23,064 bases of DNA from a virus, in the IMG/VR virus record IMGVR_UViG_3300025727_000058, positions 1 to 23,064 of that record; one strand, given 5' to 3'. A program made the translations under genes and the position numbers. Of the stretch, positions 1 through 8,292 are shown piece after piece (position 1 is the first letter of the stretch; each line of letters opens with the position of its first letter). The notes under the pieces are model-generated. The model saw only the letters and a list, made by a program, of their open reading frames with translations. It was not told the DNA's origin and did not search any database.

Positions 1-3000
1 TCCAAAGAACCGTATTGATTATCCTCAATTGTATCATATGTTGGTGGTAATAAATTTATAACACCACCAAGCTCAACATCAAGCTCAACGACTGAGTTTA
101 TAGATGGCTGTATTGCCCATATAGATTTTCTTTCAGGATTATAAACTAATTTTGTCGTCTGTGCGCTCACAGGAGCGGTATATTTAACAGTACCATCAAC
201 ACCATCCAAAACCAGTATATTATCATATGTTTGTGATGATAAATAAACATCACCATCAAATTGATTTATCATTAAATACCCATAATTAGAAACACCGGTT
301 TGTAAATAAAAATCAGTATCTAAATTCATTCTAGTAAAATTTGTAGATGAATCGGATACGTTCATCTCACCAGTTATATTATTAAATATAACATCATTGA
401 ATGCTTGTGATGGTAAAGCAATCGATTGTGTAGCGCCATTATCTATTTTCCATAAACTAGCAGATCCATAAACATATATACCCTCATTAACCGGTTCATA
501 AAAAATCGAATGTGTTAATCCAGTAACACCATAACTCGTCTGAAATGTTCTTGTTAAACCATCTATTCTAACTACCAAATCAGCATTAGTTGTAATATAC
601 ATATCACCTTCAAAATCATTAAATACCATTTTTCCCGTCTTAGTATCTAATGGTGATGGTGTTGTCAGATTATGATTTGGTATATTAGTTAAATTATTAT
701 ATTCCCAAATATCAATATATGGTATATTATCATATGTAACATAAACATCACCATTTATTGGATTCATCCCGATATCAAAAGCGTCATTAGATAAAGAAAT
801 TGTGTTAATCAAGGTATTAATAAGAGGATCAACAACATAAATACTGTTTTTAGATAAACAGTAAAGATAATTATTTATAGGGTTAAATTCAACCTCTATA
901 CTTTGTGTATTACCTGGTAAAGCAACTGTTGTTATATATTGTCCTATATAAGCATCTATAACAACTAATTCATCTCCATAAGCATACATAGAATTAGATA
1001 ACTGAACATATTTAATATCAACTAATCCGGTAGTCCCAGAGAAAGAATTTAAATCATATTCATTAACCACATATTCATTCAGATTATATGATAAAGAGAA
1101 CATATTCAAATCGAAGGAGCTCATTGGTAATCCTGGAGAAGCACCATCATCACCTCCGCCAAACGCACCACCCTCAGATTGAGTTGGTACAATTATTGGC
1201 TGGCAACCAGTTTGGCCAAAACCATAATCAAATGCTAATGTAACAAAAGCTGATGAATTACAAATACTATCGGTTAATCCCCAAAAAGGTCCTTGATAAC
1301 TCAAATTCAGCACCTGTGGGTCTAAAAATTGTATATTAAAATCTTGATTAACATATGGATGGTATGTATTGTTTATAGCAAATACCATACCCGTAGCGAA
1401 CCCAGAATCCTCAAATGATGTTAATGATGTATCAGGTAGTAAAACCTCATTAGAAGCTATTAACATACCATGATTACCTAATATCTTTTCTGTTATTATA
1501 TAATCTTGTAAACCCGGTATATTTAATTTACCAGTAGTTATTGTATAATCTAGTCTTCTACCCAAATGCTTAATATCAAATTTCAATAAATTATTAATAT
1601 TTGTTACGAAAATCTCGAAGCTGACTAATATCTCAGAATGTTTTTCCATCCAAGCTGATAAAGTAGATGGGATATCCGGAAGTAATCCACTATAAATTGT
1701 TTGTTGTGAATATGATTCATCATTTATTATGATATTTAAAAATGGTCCCATGTCATCGAACAAAACTCTAGAGTGTTCTATATGATAATTTGCTGTTATA
1801 CCAACCTCAACATTATTTATATCAAGTGGAACATTAGGATATTCTGTTCTCAAAACAATTGAATTATAAAATACAGAAGTATAATTACCTACATATTTTA
1901 ATTCAGCTATTATACCTAATGATAATAATCTTAAATACCACCGTGATAACCAAGATCTTAAAGTTCTATCTATTGTTCTTTCCATATCAATGATTGATCC
2001 GGTATAAATAAAGGCAACTTCTTCATCATATATCATTTTATTGACCTCGACCAGTATACCAAATTCATCAATATCAGTAAAAACAATATTATATTTGAAA
2101 TTCTCAGATATATCATAATTTAATTCATAATTTAATTCTTCTTCAACCTCAACCAATCTCTCAGAAGTTTTTAATTCAGAGCCGATGGAATAGGTAGCAC
2201 CTATTTCACTATGATAAAAGTTAACTTTAGCATAATCACTAGGATAAATTAAATCAGATTTTAATGTATTATTTTTATAAAATAAATCAATATTAAATAT
2301 TTTAAGATCTTCTTTATATTTATCAGCAGCAGACGCTAATGTAACAGCAGCTGAACTAGTCCAACCAGTATAAAAATAATATCTATCTGTTGTTAAATAT
2401 ATCTGAGCAGATAATAAAGATTCTGCAACCGTGGACTGTTCAACTTTAACATAAGTTGGGTTAGACCAATAATTAGTATTTAAAGGTGTTACAAAGGATG
2501 TTGTTTGTGATGCAAAGCTTTGTGTATAACCTTTTACACATTCATATATTCTATTATTGAATAAAACTTGAGACTGTGTAGCATAATATGTTAATTGTGT
2601 GTTACCAGCAAATGTTGGTATATTAGAAACTCTTAAAAAATTTTGATTATCAACAGATCCTATAATTTTGAATTCCGTACCAGATTTTAGTATATGTGGG
2701 TAATTAAAAACGTTATTTATATAGATTCTACTATCAGTAGTTATACTTAACCCTCCTTCATACACCTTAGGTATATCAGTTTTTGTTATAACTTCTATTA
2801 TAAAATTTGAATCATCGGGTAAATTAGAATTGTTTGTTGAGAATTCAAAATGAACTTGATCTGTAACATCTATATTCTCAACAGAGACTACCGAATCATT
2901 AAATTCAGTATTAACTAAATTTAATTTCTTACCAACATAATATTCATCATAAAAATCCGGCTCTGACCAATCAGATAAATTATTATCATAAGAAGAATCT

Positions 3001-3566
3001 ATATAATTATAAACACCAACAGCATTAATTCCCGTTATCGTTTTATTATCATAACTATTCACATCAATATATGATGAATAGTAAGTACTTTCAAATGTAG
3101 CATTATCCATCTGCCCAATAATCATAATAGCATTTTTCTTACTACTAACAACAGCATATGTTTGGTTAATATTATTAAACTCAAATAAAGGACTATTAAA
3201 CTTGATAAGTGTTCCTGTTGGGAATTTTGATTCAAAGTCAATACCATATATCCATTTAGAGTAGAAAGAGGGATCGTTATTAACCGGTTCGATATTTATT
3301 ATATCTTGGTCATCATACTTAGCACCATATAGGTTTAAACCATATTCATTAAATAATTGAAACTTTTTAGTTGTTAATTCACCAGGTAATTCAAACTCAA
3401 AAGATGGTATATTTTCCATAGTATAAAGACCATAAGTCTTAAACGTATCTGTTGAATTTTCGTGAAAGAGCATATCTCCTTCGAATCTATCATTAGATTC
3501 ACTATAATTAAAGTTTAAGTAGTCTCCTTCTTTATTGAAAAATACAAGATTCTTATGATTTGACAT
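1..3566 (-). CDS. Large virion structural protein, 5' part, with propeller-like repeats
   Basis: The reverse strand is open from an ATG at 3566 to the left edge (about 1188 codons), so the 3' end lies outside the window. The start MSNHKNLVFFNKEGDYLNF follows a TATATA box by about 20 bases. The first 800 residues are rich in Tyr, Asn, Asp and Ser, with no motif I can name. A Gly/Asp linker (GGGDDG) lies near residue 810. From roughly residue 860 onward the protein has repeats of about 40 residues, such as VDPLINTLINTISLSNDAF and NPINGDVYVTYDN, of the YVTN/NHL beta-propeller type. Size, composition and position suggest a baseplate, fibre or other surface protein, with the propeller possibly binding a receptor or glycan. 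The structural role is inference; the open frame and repeats are seen directly. Confidence 0.8.
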   Translation of the reverse strand, partial: MSNHKNLVFFNKEGDYLNFNYSESNDRFEGDMLFHENSTDTFKTYGLYTMENIPSFEFELPGELTTKKFQLFNEYGLNLYGAKYDDQDIINIEPVNNDPSFYSKWIYGIDFESKFPTGTLIKFNSPLFEFNNINQTYAVVSSKKNAIMIIGQMDNATFESTYYSSYIDVNSYDNKTITGINAVGVYNYIDSSYDNNLSDWSEPDFYDEYYVGKKLNLVNTEFNDSVVSVENIDVTDQVHFEFSTNNSNLPDDSNFIIEVITKTDIPKVYEGGLSITTDSRIYINNVFNYPHILKSGTEFKIIGSVDNQNFLRVSNIPTFAGNTQLTYYATQSQVLFNNRIYECVKGYTQSFASQTTSFVTPLNTNYWSNPTYVKVEQSTVAESLLSAQIYLTTDRYYFYTGWTSSAAVTLASAADKYKEDLKIFNIDLFYKNNTLKSDLIYPSDYAKVNFYHSEIGATYSIGSELKTSERLVEVEEELNYELNYDISENFKYNIVFTDIDEFGILVEVNKMIYDEEVAFIYTGSIIDMERTIDRTLRSWLSRWYLRLLSLGIIAELKYVGNYTSVFYNSIVLRTEYPNVPLDINNVEVGITANYHIEHSRVLFDDMGPFLNIIINDESYSQQTIYSGLLPDIPSTLSAWMEKHSEILVSFEIFVTNINNLLKFDIKHLGRRLDYTITTGKLNIPGLQDYIITEKILGNHGMLIASNEVLLPDTSLTSFEDSGFATGMVFAINNTYHPYVNQDFNIQFLDPQVLNLSYQGPFWGLTDSICNSSAFVTLAFDYGFGQTGCQPIIVPTQSEGGAFGGGDDGASPGLPMSSFDLNMFSLSYNLNEYVVNEYDLNSFSGTTGLVDIKYVQLSNSMYAYGDELVVIDAYIGQYITTVALPGNTQSIEVEFNPINNYLYCLSKNSIYVVDPLINTLINTISLSNDAFDIGMNPINGDVYVTYDNIPYIDIWEYNNLTNIPNHNLTTPSPLDTKTGKMVFNDFEGDMYITTNADLVVRIDGLTRTFQTSYGVTGLTHSIFYEPVNEGIYVYGSASLWKIDNGATQSIALPSQAFNDVIFNNITGEMNVSDSSTNFTRMNLDTDFYLQTGVSNYGYLMINQFDGDVYLSSQTYDNILVLDGVDGTVKYTAPVSAQTTKLVYNPERKSIWAIQPSINSVVELDVELGGVINLLPPTYDTIEDNQYGSL

Positions 3567-3587
3567 CTATTTACATTCCGGTTTTGT

Positions 3588-3603
3588 TTATATATTAATT
3601 TTA
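3588..3603 (-). promoter_or_regulatory. TATATA-type promoter for the large virion protein
   Basis: On the reverse strand this reads TAAAATTAATATATAA and ends 21 bases before the ATG at 3566. The same 16 bases occur upstream of the portal gene at 19763-19778. The box resembles the T4 late promoter TATAAATA in composition and placement, but that equivalence is inferred. Confidence 0.6.
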
Positions 3604-3618
3604 CATTTCTTGATAGAG

Positions 3619-3633
3619 AAAATTAATATATAT
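3619..3633 (+). promoter_or_regulatory. TATATA-type promoter for the rightward small-gene cluster
   Basis: AAAATTAATATATAT nearly matches the two identical 16-mers elsewhere in the window. It lies inside the longest possible reading of the next gene (TTG at 3610). This argues that translation starts downstream, at the ATG at 3658, which is 24 bases beyond the box as for other genes here. Confidence 0.5.
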
Positions 3634-3657
3634 GTAATGATAAGAATCGATAGCTAT

Positions 3658-4011
3658 ATGGAATTTATAAACGAAGAATTCTTTAGAAAGATATTTAATA
3701 AGAAAAAAACAAATAAGTCATCTAAAAAATCAAGATTAGATACTTGTTTATTTAACATTTTAGAATTCTTAAAAGATAATGATATTAATGATTGGAATGA
3801 TTTTATGGGAATGTCACAATTTGATAGAGAAATTGTTGATAAAATAATTGACCATGAAATAAAAAACTTCGATGAATTAAAGGAAATTAAATTTCTAATA
3901 AAATTAGAATTGGCAGATACTCAACAATTAAGAGAGTTTCTAACTGAATATGAAGATAAAGAAGAGTATGAAAAATGTGCTCAGATAATTAAAAAAATAA
4001 GTAGTAAATAA
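3658..4011 (+). CDS. Small protein with Alt-like N-terminus, putative internal head protein
   Basis: This 117-residue protein starts MEFINEEFFRKIFNKKK, followed by a Lys/Ser-rich stretch and then helical sequence. The frame is open from a TTG at 3610, and an ATG at 3637 is also possible. I chose 3658 because the TATATA box at 3619-3633 would otherwise be coding. The start MEFINE|E also resembles the capsid-targeting start of T4 Alt (MELITE, from memory), with an I-N-E site. It is the first of five rightward genes and its stop overlaps the next start by one base (TAATG). No domain is recognised. Being packaged in the head is inference from the N-terminus only. Confidence 0.65.
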   Translation: MEFINEEFFRKIFNKKKTNKSSKKSRLDTCLFNILEFLKDNDINDWNDFMGMSQFDREIVDKIIDHEIKNFDELKEIKFLIKLELADTQQLREFLTEYEDKEEYEKCAQIIKKISSK

Positions 4012-4217
4012 TGAAACACTTAAAGAAATTTAACGAAAGTGAAGAGTTTAATTGGGATGATGTTCTAAAAAAACAAAGATCTGGAGATAAATGGGAAGAA
4101 CTTGAAAAGGATATAATCTCAATTGCTGAAAAATATGAAGGTGACTTCGGAGTTGACTCTTATGGAGTTGTTGATGCTATGTACCAAGTACTGGAAGGAA
4201 TGTACCAAAAGAAATAA
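4011..4217 (+). CDS. Small acidic protein with capsid-targeting-like N-terminus
   Basis: This 68-residue protein starts MKHLKKFNESEEFNWDD. The ATG shares one base with the previous stop. A basic-aromatic start ending in F-N-E followed by Ser resembles T4 internal-protein targeting sequences of the MKTYQEFIAE type, which gp21 removes after (L/I)xE. The rest is short and charged, with DVLKKQRSGDKWEELEKDI probably helical and a C-terminal segment DSYGVVDAMYQVLEG. No known family is recognised. It is translated in series with its neighbours, and the next ATG lies 8 bases after its stop. Confidence 0.7.
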   Translation: MKHLKKFNESEEFNWDDVLKKQRSGDKWEELEKDIISIAEKYEGDFGVDSYGVVDAMYQVLEGMYQKK

Positions 4218-4225
4218 TTAAAACT

Positions 4226-4645
4226 ATGAAAAAGATTAAAAGGTTTAATGAAGCCAAAAAAGAAGAAGAAACACAAGAAATTACATTTGATGCTAAAGAA
4301 CTAGTTGATAAAGATGTTGAACCTGGATTCACAACATCTGTTGAGGACCAAGAAAAGGTTGATAAGGCATTTAAAAAAGAAATGGATAAGATTGTTAAGT
4401 TTGAAAACTTCATAACGATTAACATCGATAATATTGAGAATATTGAGAATATTGATATGGAGAATGAATTAGAAGAAGAAAGTGATGAAACTTTATCAGG
4501 AGATTGTGCTTGTTGTGATAATTGCACCGGAGAAGCTGGCTGTGAATGTGGATGCCCCGGATGCGAATGTGTTGAGAGTGATGGTGTTGGTGTTATTAAC
4601 TTCTCTGAATTTACAAGTGATGGTGAAAATGAAGTAGAAGAATGA
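4226..4645 (+). CDS. Cysteine-cluster acidic protein with targeting-like N-terminus
   Basis: This 139-residue protein starts MKKIKRFNEAKKEEE, again basic-aromatic and ending F-N-E before Ala. Residues 64-77 hold a short INIDNIENIENID repeat. Residues 94-115 carry nine cysteines (94, 96, 97, 100, 106, 108, 110, 113, 115), mixed with Gly, Asp and Glu. This is a metallothionein-like or zinc-cluster composition with no exact known motif. The remainder is strongly acidic. The gene ends in an ATGA overlap with the next gene. Metal binding is plausible from the cysteine density, but the function is unknown. Confidence 0.75.
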   Translation: MKKIKRFNEAKKEEETQEITFDAKELVDKDVEPGFTTSVEDQEKVDKAFKKEMDKIVKFENFITINIDNIENIENIDMENELEEESDETLSGDCACCDNCTGEAGCECGCPGCECVESDGVGVINFSEFTSDGENEVEE

Positions 4646-5211
4646 TACACAAATTTAATCAATATAAAGAAATATCAGAGAATCTAAAATACCATTTAGA
4701 TAGTTCTAAACCTATAACTGAAAATGTTTTTAGACCTGGTTCAGATGCTTTTTATGAAGTAATAAAAGAAGCTAGAAAGTTATTCGATTCTAATACTGTT
4801 GAATTGTGTGATATAGATAATGAATTATTCGAATCAACAGATATTGGTAGGTTCGGAGTGTTTAATAATGAATTAGTACCACTTGATTTACCAATAGAAA
4901 ATATTCAAGAATTAAATGAAGCAGAGTATAAGGGTAAAGAAGTTAAATTAAATTATCCTAAAAGAGGCGGGACTAAGAAATATCACGTTTATGTTAAAAA
5001 CCCAAAGACTGGTAATGTTAAAAAACTTGCCTTTGGAGATGTACATGGTGGACTAACAGCTAAAGTTAGTAACCCAGATGCTAGAAAGAGCTTCGCGGCT
5101 AGACATAAATGCTCAACCAAAAAGGATAGAACAACTGCTGGATATTGGGCTTGTCGTCTCACGAAATACGGACATCTTTGGAATGGGCGAACCTACCCTG
5201 GGTATTGGTAA
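4642..5211 (+). CDS. Targeting-like N-terminus plus basic domain seen in T4-like phage proteins
   Basis: This 189-residue protein starts MIHKFNQYKEISENLKYHL, with an I-S-E site at residues 11-13. A linker leads to a second site, L-N-E, at 91-93. After it comes a basic domain (about 96-176) with KLNYPKRGG, YHVYVKNPKTGNVKKLAFGD, DARKSFAARHKC and GYWACRL, with Cys157 and Cys171. The RKSFAARHxC...YWxC pattern is familiar from many T4-like marine phage virion proteins, though I cannot name the family with certainty. If both sites are cut, the mature product would be the compact C-terminal domain. The ATG overlaps the previous stop by 4 bases. Its molecular role is unknown. Confidence 0.75.
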   Translation: MIHKFNQYKEISENLKYHLDSSKPITENVFRPGSDAFYEVIKEARKLFDSNTVELCDIDNELFESTDIGRFGVFNNELVPLDLPIENIQELNEAEYKGKEVKLNYPKRGGTKKYHVYVKNPKTGNVKKLAFGDVHGGLTAKVSNPDARKSFAARHKCSTKKDRTTAGYWACRLTKYGHLWNGRTYPGYW

Positions 5212-5231
5212 AATATTAGTATTTATAATAA

Positions 5232-5690
5232 ATGAAACACTTAGAAACATATAAAATATTCGAAATCGCTAAAATCAAAGAAATTACTTGTGATAACTGT
5301 GATTGGAATTGGGAAATTGAAATAAATGATGATAGAAAATATTTATGTCACCAATGTGGATATGATAATGAATTAAAAGAATTTGATATGAAAGCTTTGA
5401 AAGAATGGCAAAATGAAAACCCAGACGTTGTATTACCATTTATTGAAGAACAGTTATCAGAGAATACATTTATCAGAGAATTTAAACAAGAAACTGATTC
5501 AGGTGAATTTATTTGGCATCGTGATAGAGAAGATAGAATTATAGAGTCTATAAATGAAACTGATTGGATGATTCAAATCGATAATCAACTTCCAAAAGTA
5601 ATTGAGGGTATTGTAGAAATACCTATGGGTGTTTATCATAGACTAATAAAAGGAAATGGTAACTTAAAGATTAAATTAATTAAGAAATAA
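5232..5690 (+). CDS. Zinc-ribbon protein with capsid-targeting-like N-terminus
   Basis: This 152-residue protein starts MKHLETYKIFEIAKIKEIT. Its first 12 bases match those of the gene at 4011, and I-F-E sits at residues 9-11. A zinc ribbon follows at once: Cys20-x2-Cys23 and Cys39-x2-Cys42 (CDNCDWNW...CHQCGYDNE). The rest is acidic, with a hydrophobic C-terminal part (VIEGIVEIPMGVYHRLI). It is the last gene of the rightward cluster and its end overlaps the convergent gene at 5680 by 11 bases. Nucleic-acid or protein binding by the ribbon is the family expectation. Packaging is inference. Confidence 0.75.
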   Translation: MKHLETYKIFEIAKIKEITCDNCDWNWEIEINDDRKYLCHQCGYDNELKEFDMKALKEWQNENPDVVLPFIEEQLSENTFIREFKQETDSGEFIWHRDREDRIIESINETDWMIQIDNQLPKVIEGIVEIPMGVYHRLIKGNGNLKIKLIKK

Positions 5691-5901
5691 CCTTATTGAT
5701 TCTATATTCTCTTTTTTCTGATTTACCATGTGGCTCAACTAATACCTCACCATCATAAATTGAAAAATCCCACTTAGTTCCATCTTTTTGATCAACAAGT
5801 ATTAATTTATCAATAGTTGTGTATCCATCTGGATCAACCACAATAGCATTTTTATTAGAAGCCGAATTCACCTGGAATGTATTATTAATCTGTTGAGCCA
5901 T
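5680..5901 (-). CDS. Small hypothetical protein, possibly a head accessory protein
   Basis: This 73-residue protein starts MAQQINNTFQVNSASNKNAI. It has alternating polar and hydrophobic strands (AIVVDPDGYTTIDKLILVD, TKWDFSIYDGEVLVEP) suggesting a small beta-rich fold. The start overlaps the end of the capsid paralog by 17 bases, so it is probably co-translated with it. It could be a decoration or accessory partner of that protein, but this rests only on position. No family is recognised. Confidence 0.6.
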   Translation of the reverse strand: MAQQINNTFQVNSASNKNAIVVDPDGYTTIDKLILVDQKDGTKWDFSIYDGEVLVEPHGKSEKREYRINKVIS

Positions 5902-6637
5902 CTAATAAAGAATTTATTTTTATATCACGCTGTAATTGTTTATATTGCTTATAAGAACTACTTGATTCATTACCATCTAAAACAAATATAACCTTAGAGT
6001 CTGCTATTTTAAAAGCCACATCATAACTTATCATCATCTTAGGTGCAAATGTGGCCGCTGATGTAACAGTTTGATTTATATTCTCTATATTAATCTCACA
6101 AGAATCAAATAAGCAAATTCTATTATCATCAAATTTCATAAAAGGATCTATATAAACATCATATTTAATCAAAGACCCAAATAAATATGGTAAACCTTGA
6201 GATTCTACAACCGATGCACTTGGTTTAAAGTTAAATAATGAACTATCACCTATTGAATTAGCCATAGAAGTATTCGTAACTAAATACTTATATTTTTTAT
6301 CTATACAATCAATAGATAAAAAATCAATAATATCATTAACAGATTGGTGAGTATTAACAGTTTTAGAAATATCTATATAATCAAATTTTGAAGTATTGAA
6401 TAATTCTTTCAAAATTGTTTTATAAATACTTTGATTCATCTCAATCCTAATAAGACTTATCATCTCAGCATCAGTATCAACACCAAACCCATCCAATTCC
6501 ATCGGAATTGATAAACTAAATGTATTAGTAGTGAAATTTTTTAGATTATTATTAATAGATAAATATGGTTGAATTGAAAAAATATCATCCTTAACACTCT
6601 CGAAAATATCAACAATCTTAAAGTTCACATTCGACAT
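5885..6637 (-). CDS. Truncated paralog of the major capsid protein
   Basis: This 250-residue protein matches the C-terminal part of the major capsid protein (11093-12823) by eye. KYDVYIDPFMKFDDNRICL (159-177) corresponds to ISIYVDPYMRYNDNRIAL in the capsid protein (493-510). KYLVTNTSMA matches QYLITNGGLA, and AATFAPKMM (194-202) matches EATFAPRML. A helix around residues 58-82 also resembles capsid residues 353-377. It therefore covers roughly capsid residues 330-576 and lacks the N-terminal half, including the propeptide. T4 has a full-length paralog, gp24, at the vertices; this one is much shorter. A minor capsid, vertex or decoration role is inference. Its end overlaps the gene at 5680, and its start lies within the methylase end. 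Confidence 0.8.
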   Translation of the reverse strand: MSNVNFKIVDIFESVKDDIFSIQPYLSINNNLKNFTTNTFSLSIPMELDGFGVDTDAEMISLIRIEMNQSIYKTILKELFNTSKFDYIDISKTVNTHQSVNDIIDFLSIDCIDKKYKYLVTNTSMANSIGDSSLFNFKPSASVVESQGLPYLFGSLIKYDVYIDPFMKFDDNRICLFDSCEINIENINQTVTSAATFAPKMMISYDVAFKIADSKVIFVLDGNESSSSYKQYKQLQRDIKINSLLDGSTD

Positions 6638-7589
6638 CCTTATTAGTGATTTTTTCTCCCGTTTCTGGATTATAATTCATAATAAGCATCTCAACACCTT
6701 TAGCTTGTACCTTTTTATTATCCGAATTGTTACCACCATGAGCAGAACTTCTAAATACTTCTTTCTCAACCCAGTTATATTGGTCTCTTGGTAATAATTC
6801 TTCTAATAAAGGAAAGTAATAATAAGATAATGACCATCTACAATCAGTCTTTTTAAGCATTTCTAATAACCTTCTATGTGATTCGGGTCCAAAGACACCT
6901 TCATCATCACATCCATACCAGAATAGTCTCCTAGCATCATCCATTCCTTTAGCCTCGTCAAATCTAGCGTAAGGTGGGTCTAAGTAAAGAAATGTATCTA
7001 CTGAATCATATTTGTTTATCAATTCCTCAAAATCAATATTATAGAACTCAGTAATTGATTCCAATTTCTCTGTGTACTTACCCTTCTTTAGTTTATTAAC
7101 AAGTGCTTCTATTTTAAGTTTGCCATTATTCTTCTTATAACCATTAAACCCTGCTCCTCTTGGATAAACTGAATTATGAGCTGATGTAATTAAGAAAGCA
7201 TACATAGCAGCTTTTTCATAATCCCCAATCTCAAAATCCATATCATCTAAGAAATCATTCTTTTGAAATGTCTTATAAATAGCTTTATAAAAATCCCAAT
7301 TTTTTATTGGATCCGTTTCTGTTGTGTGTAATAAACCACTCTTTAGATTATCTATATGTATCAACATTTCTGTTGGATTTTGACAACACTTATATAAGTT
7401 CACCTGGTGGCGGTTCTTATCATTATAAACAACTGTATCGAATTTAAGATTTGGGTCATCCATATACGTTCCCATTGCACCTGAGAATGGTTCTACATAA
7501 GTTTTGATACCATCTTTTGGTATTCTTGTGTTGATGAACTGATGGAAGACCTTTGAGGACTTGCCACCAAAATAGCTAATAACAGACAT
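6618..7589 (-). CDS. D12-class DNA adenine-N6 methyltransferase (Dam-like)
   Basis: The 323-residue protein has the full set of D12 methylase motifs: FGGKS at residues 7-11, EPFSG at 33-37 (S-adenosylmethionine binding), YND at 55-57 and catalytic DPPY at 204-207. Length is normal for the family. It transfers a methyl group to adenine N6 at a short DNA target that cannot be deduced here. In phages such enzymes usually protect DNA from host restriction or mark it for other processes. No restriction endonuclease is adjacent. The start ATG at 7589 has only a weak AT-rich box upstream, and the end overlaps the capsid paralog by 20 bases. Confidence 0.9.
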   Translation of the reverse strand: MSVISYFGGKSSKVFHQFINTRIPKDGIKTYVEPFSGAMGTYMDDPNLKFDTVVYNDKNRHQVNLYKCCQNPTEMLIHIDNLKSGLLHTTETDPIKNWDFYKAIYKTFQKNDFLDDMDFEIGDYEKAAMYAFLITSAHNSVYPRGAGFNGYKKNNGKLKIEALVNKLKKGKYTEKLESITEFYNIDFEELINKYDSVDTFLYLDPPYARFDEAKGMDDARRLFWYGCDDEGVFGPESHRRLLEMLKKTDCRWSLSYYYFPLLEELLPRDQYNWVEKEVFRSSAHGGNNSDNKKVQAKGVEMLIMNYNPETGEKITNKDVECEL

Positions 7590-7683
7590 TTTTATTGGTT
7601 TTATATTTTTTAGAAATTATTTTCTATATTTTTTCTTACTTTTAGTTATAGAAGCAATCTTATCAAAAGTTTCCCTTTTTTAT

Positions 7684-8160
7684 TCAAATAAACAGACCAA
7701 CTCTCTTCTCACCTCTCAACTCTCTTCTTACTTCCATAAGAATTTTACCAAGATGGTTTTTACCCTTTCCATTACAAACTCCCCAAAAAGTATCTTTATG
7801 AAAATTACCCTCGATTAGTTCATCGTCACCAGTTGATAATAATAATTCTCGAAGAGTTGAGTTGTTATTAAATTTTTCTCTAACACCCCAGTTCATAAAT
7901 TCAATCTTCTTAACTTCCCAATCTTTACGAACCTTTATTTTCTGTCCTAACTTTTTAGCAATAGCAGCACTTGGTATTGTCGCTATCATTTCTCTGAAAT
8001 CACCAGCGGTATAATATCTACCATTAATAAATTGTTCATCCGTCACTTTCATAGCAACATAATAATGTTCATTTGATGGATATGATATACCTTGGTGTTC
8101 TACCACACACGGATAGAAGTTTGATAGAAATCTCCAGCGACCTTCGAATTTATTAATCAT
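7684..8160 (-). CDS. NADAR (YbiA-like) domain protein, possible anti-DarT factor
   Basis: This 158-residue single-domain protein matches the NADAR family along its length: FLSNFYP (11-17), YPSNEHYY (27-34, with the conserved Glu31), VRKDWEVKKIEFM (77-89), KFNNNSTLRELLLSTGDDELIEG (97-118), DTFWG (123-127), KNHLGKILMEVR (134-145). NADAR proteins are N-glycosidases. Some reverse guanine ADP-ribosylation of DNA made by DarT toxins, and a T4-like phage NADAR has been described as an anti-DarT factor. Next to a DNA methylase, a counter-defence role is attractive but inferred. Riboflavin-type metabolism is the alternative. It starts just after the tmRNA terminator. Confidence 0.88.
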   Translation of the reverse strand: MINKFEGRWRFLSNFYPCVVEHQGISYPSNEHYYVAMKVTDEQFINGRYYTAGDFREMIATIPSAAIAKKLGQKIKVRKDWEVKKIEFMNWGVREKFNNNSTLRELLLSTGDDELIEGNFHKDTFWGVCNGKGKNHLGKILMEVRRELRGEKRVGLFI

Positions 8161-8224
8161 AACTATTATATTTAAAATAATAGATTAGTTTATCAAAAAC
8201 AATACGTCATAGTTCTATAGCATT

Positions 8225-8257
8225 AAAAAACCTCACTCCCATGTAGGAAGTGAGGTT
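8225..8257 (-). terminator. Intrinsic terminator of the tmRNA gene
   Basis: Read leftward, AACCTCACT pairs with AGTGAGGTT (8249-8257 with 8229-8237). Two more G-C pairs extend the stem after a mismatch, and the hairpin is followed by TTTTTT (8225-8230). It begins 36 bases after the inferred tmRNA 3' end. Confidence 0.85.
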
Positions 8258-8292
8258 AAAAAATCCAATTGAAAGTATTCAATCGGCTCTTG

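Noticed and set aside
3610-3657. 16-residue extension of the first rightward gene from a TTG
   Set aside because: The segment contains a near-copy of the 16-mer promoter; the ATG at 3658 gives usual spacing and an Alt-like N-terminus.
4177-4662. 161-codon reverse-strand frame opposite the cysteine-rich gene
   Set aside because: It is antisense to three well-spaced rightward genes with consistent N-termini, and its Ser/Pro-rich sequence is what reverse reading of Glu/Asp codons produces.
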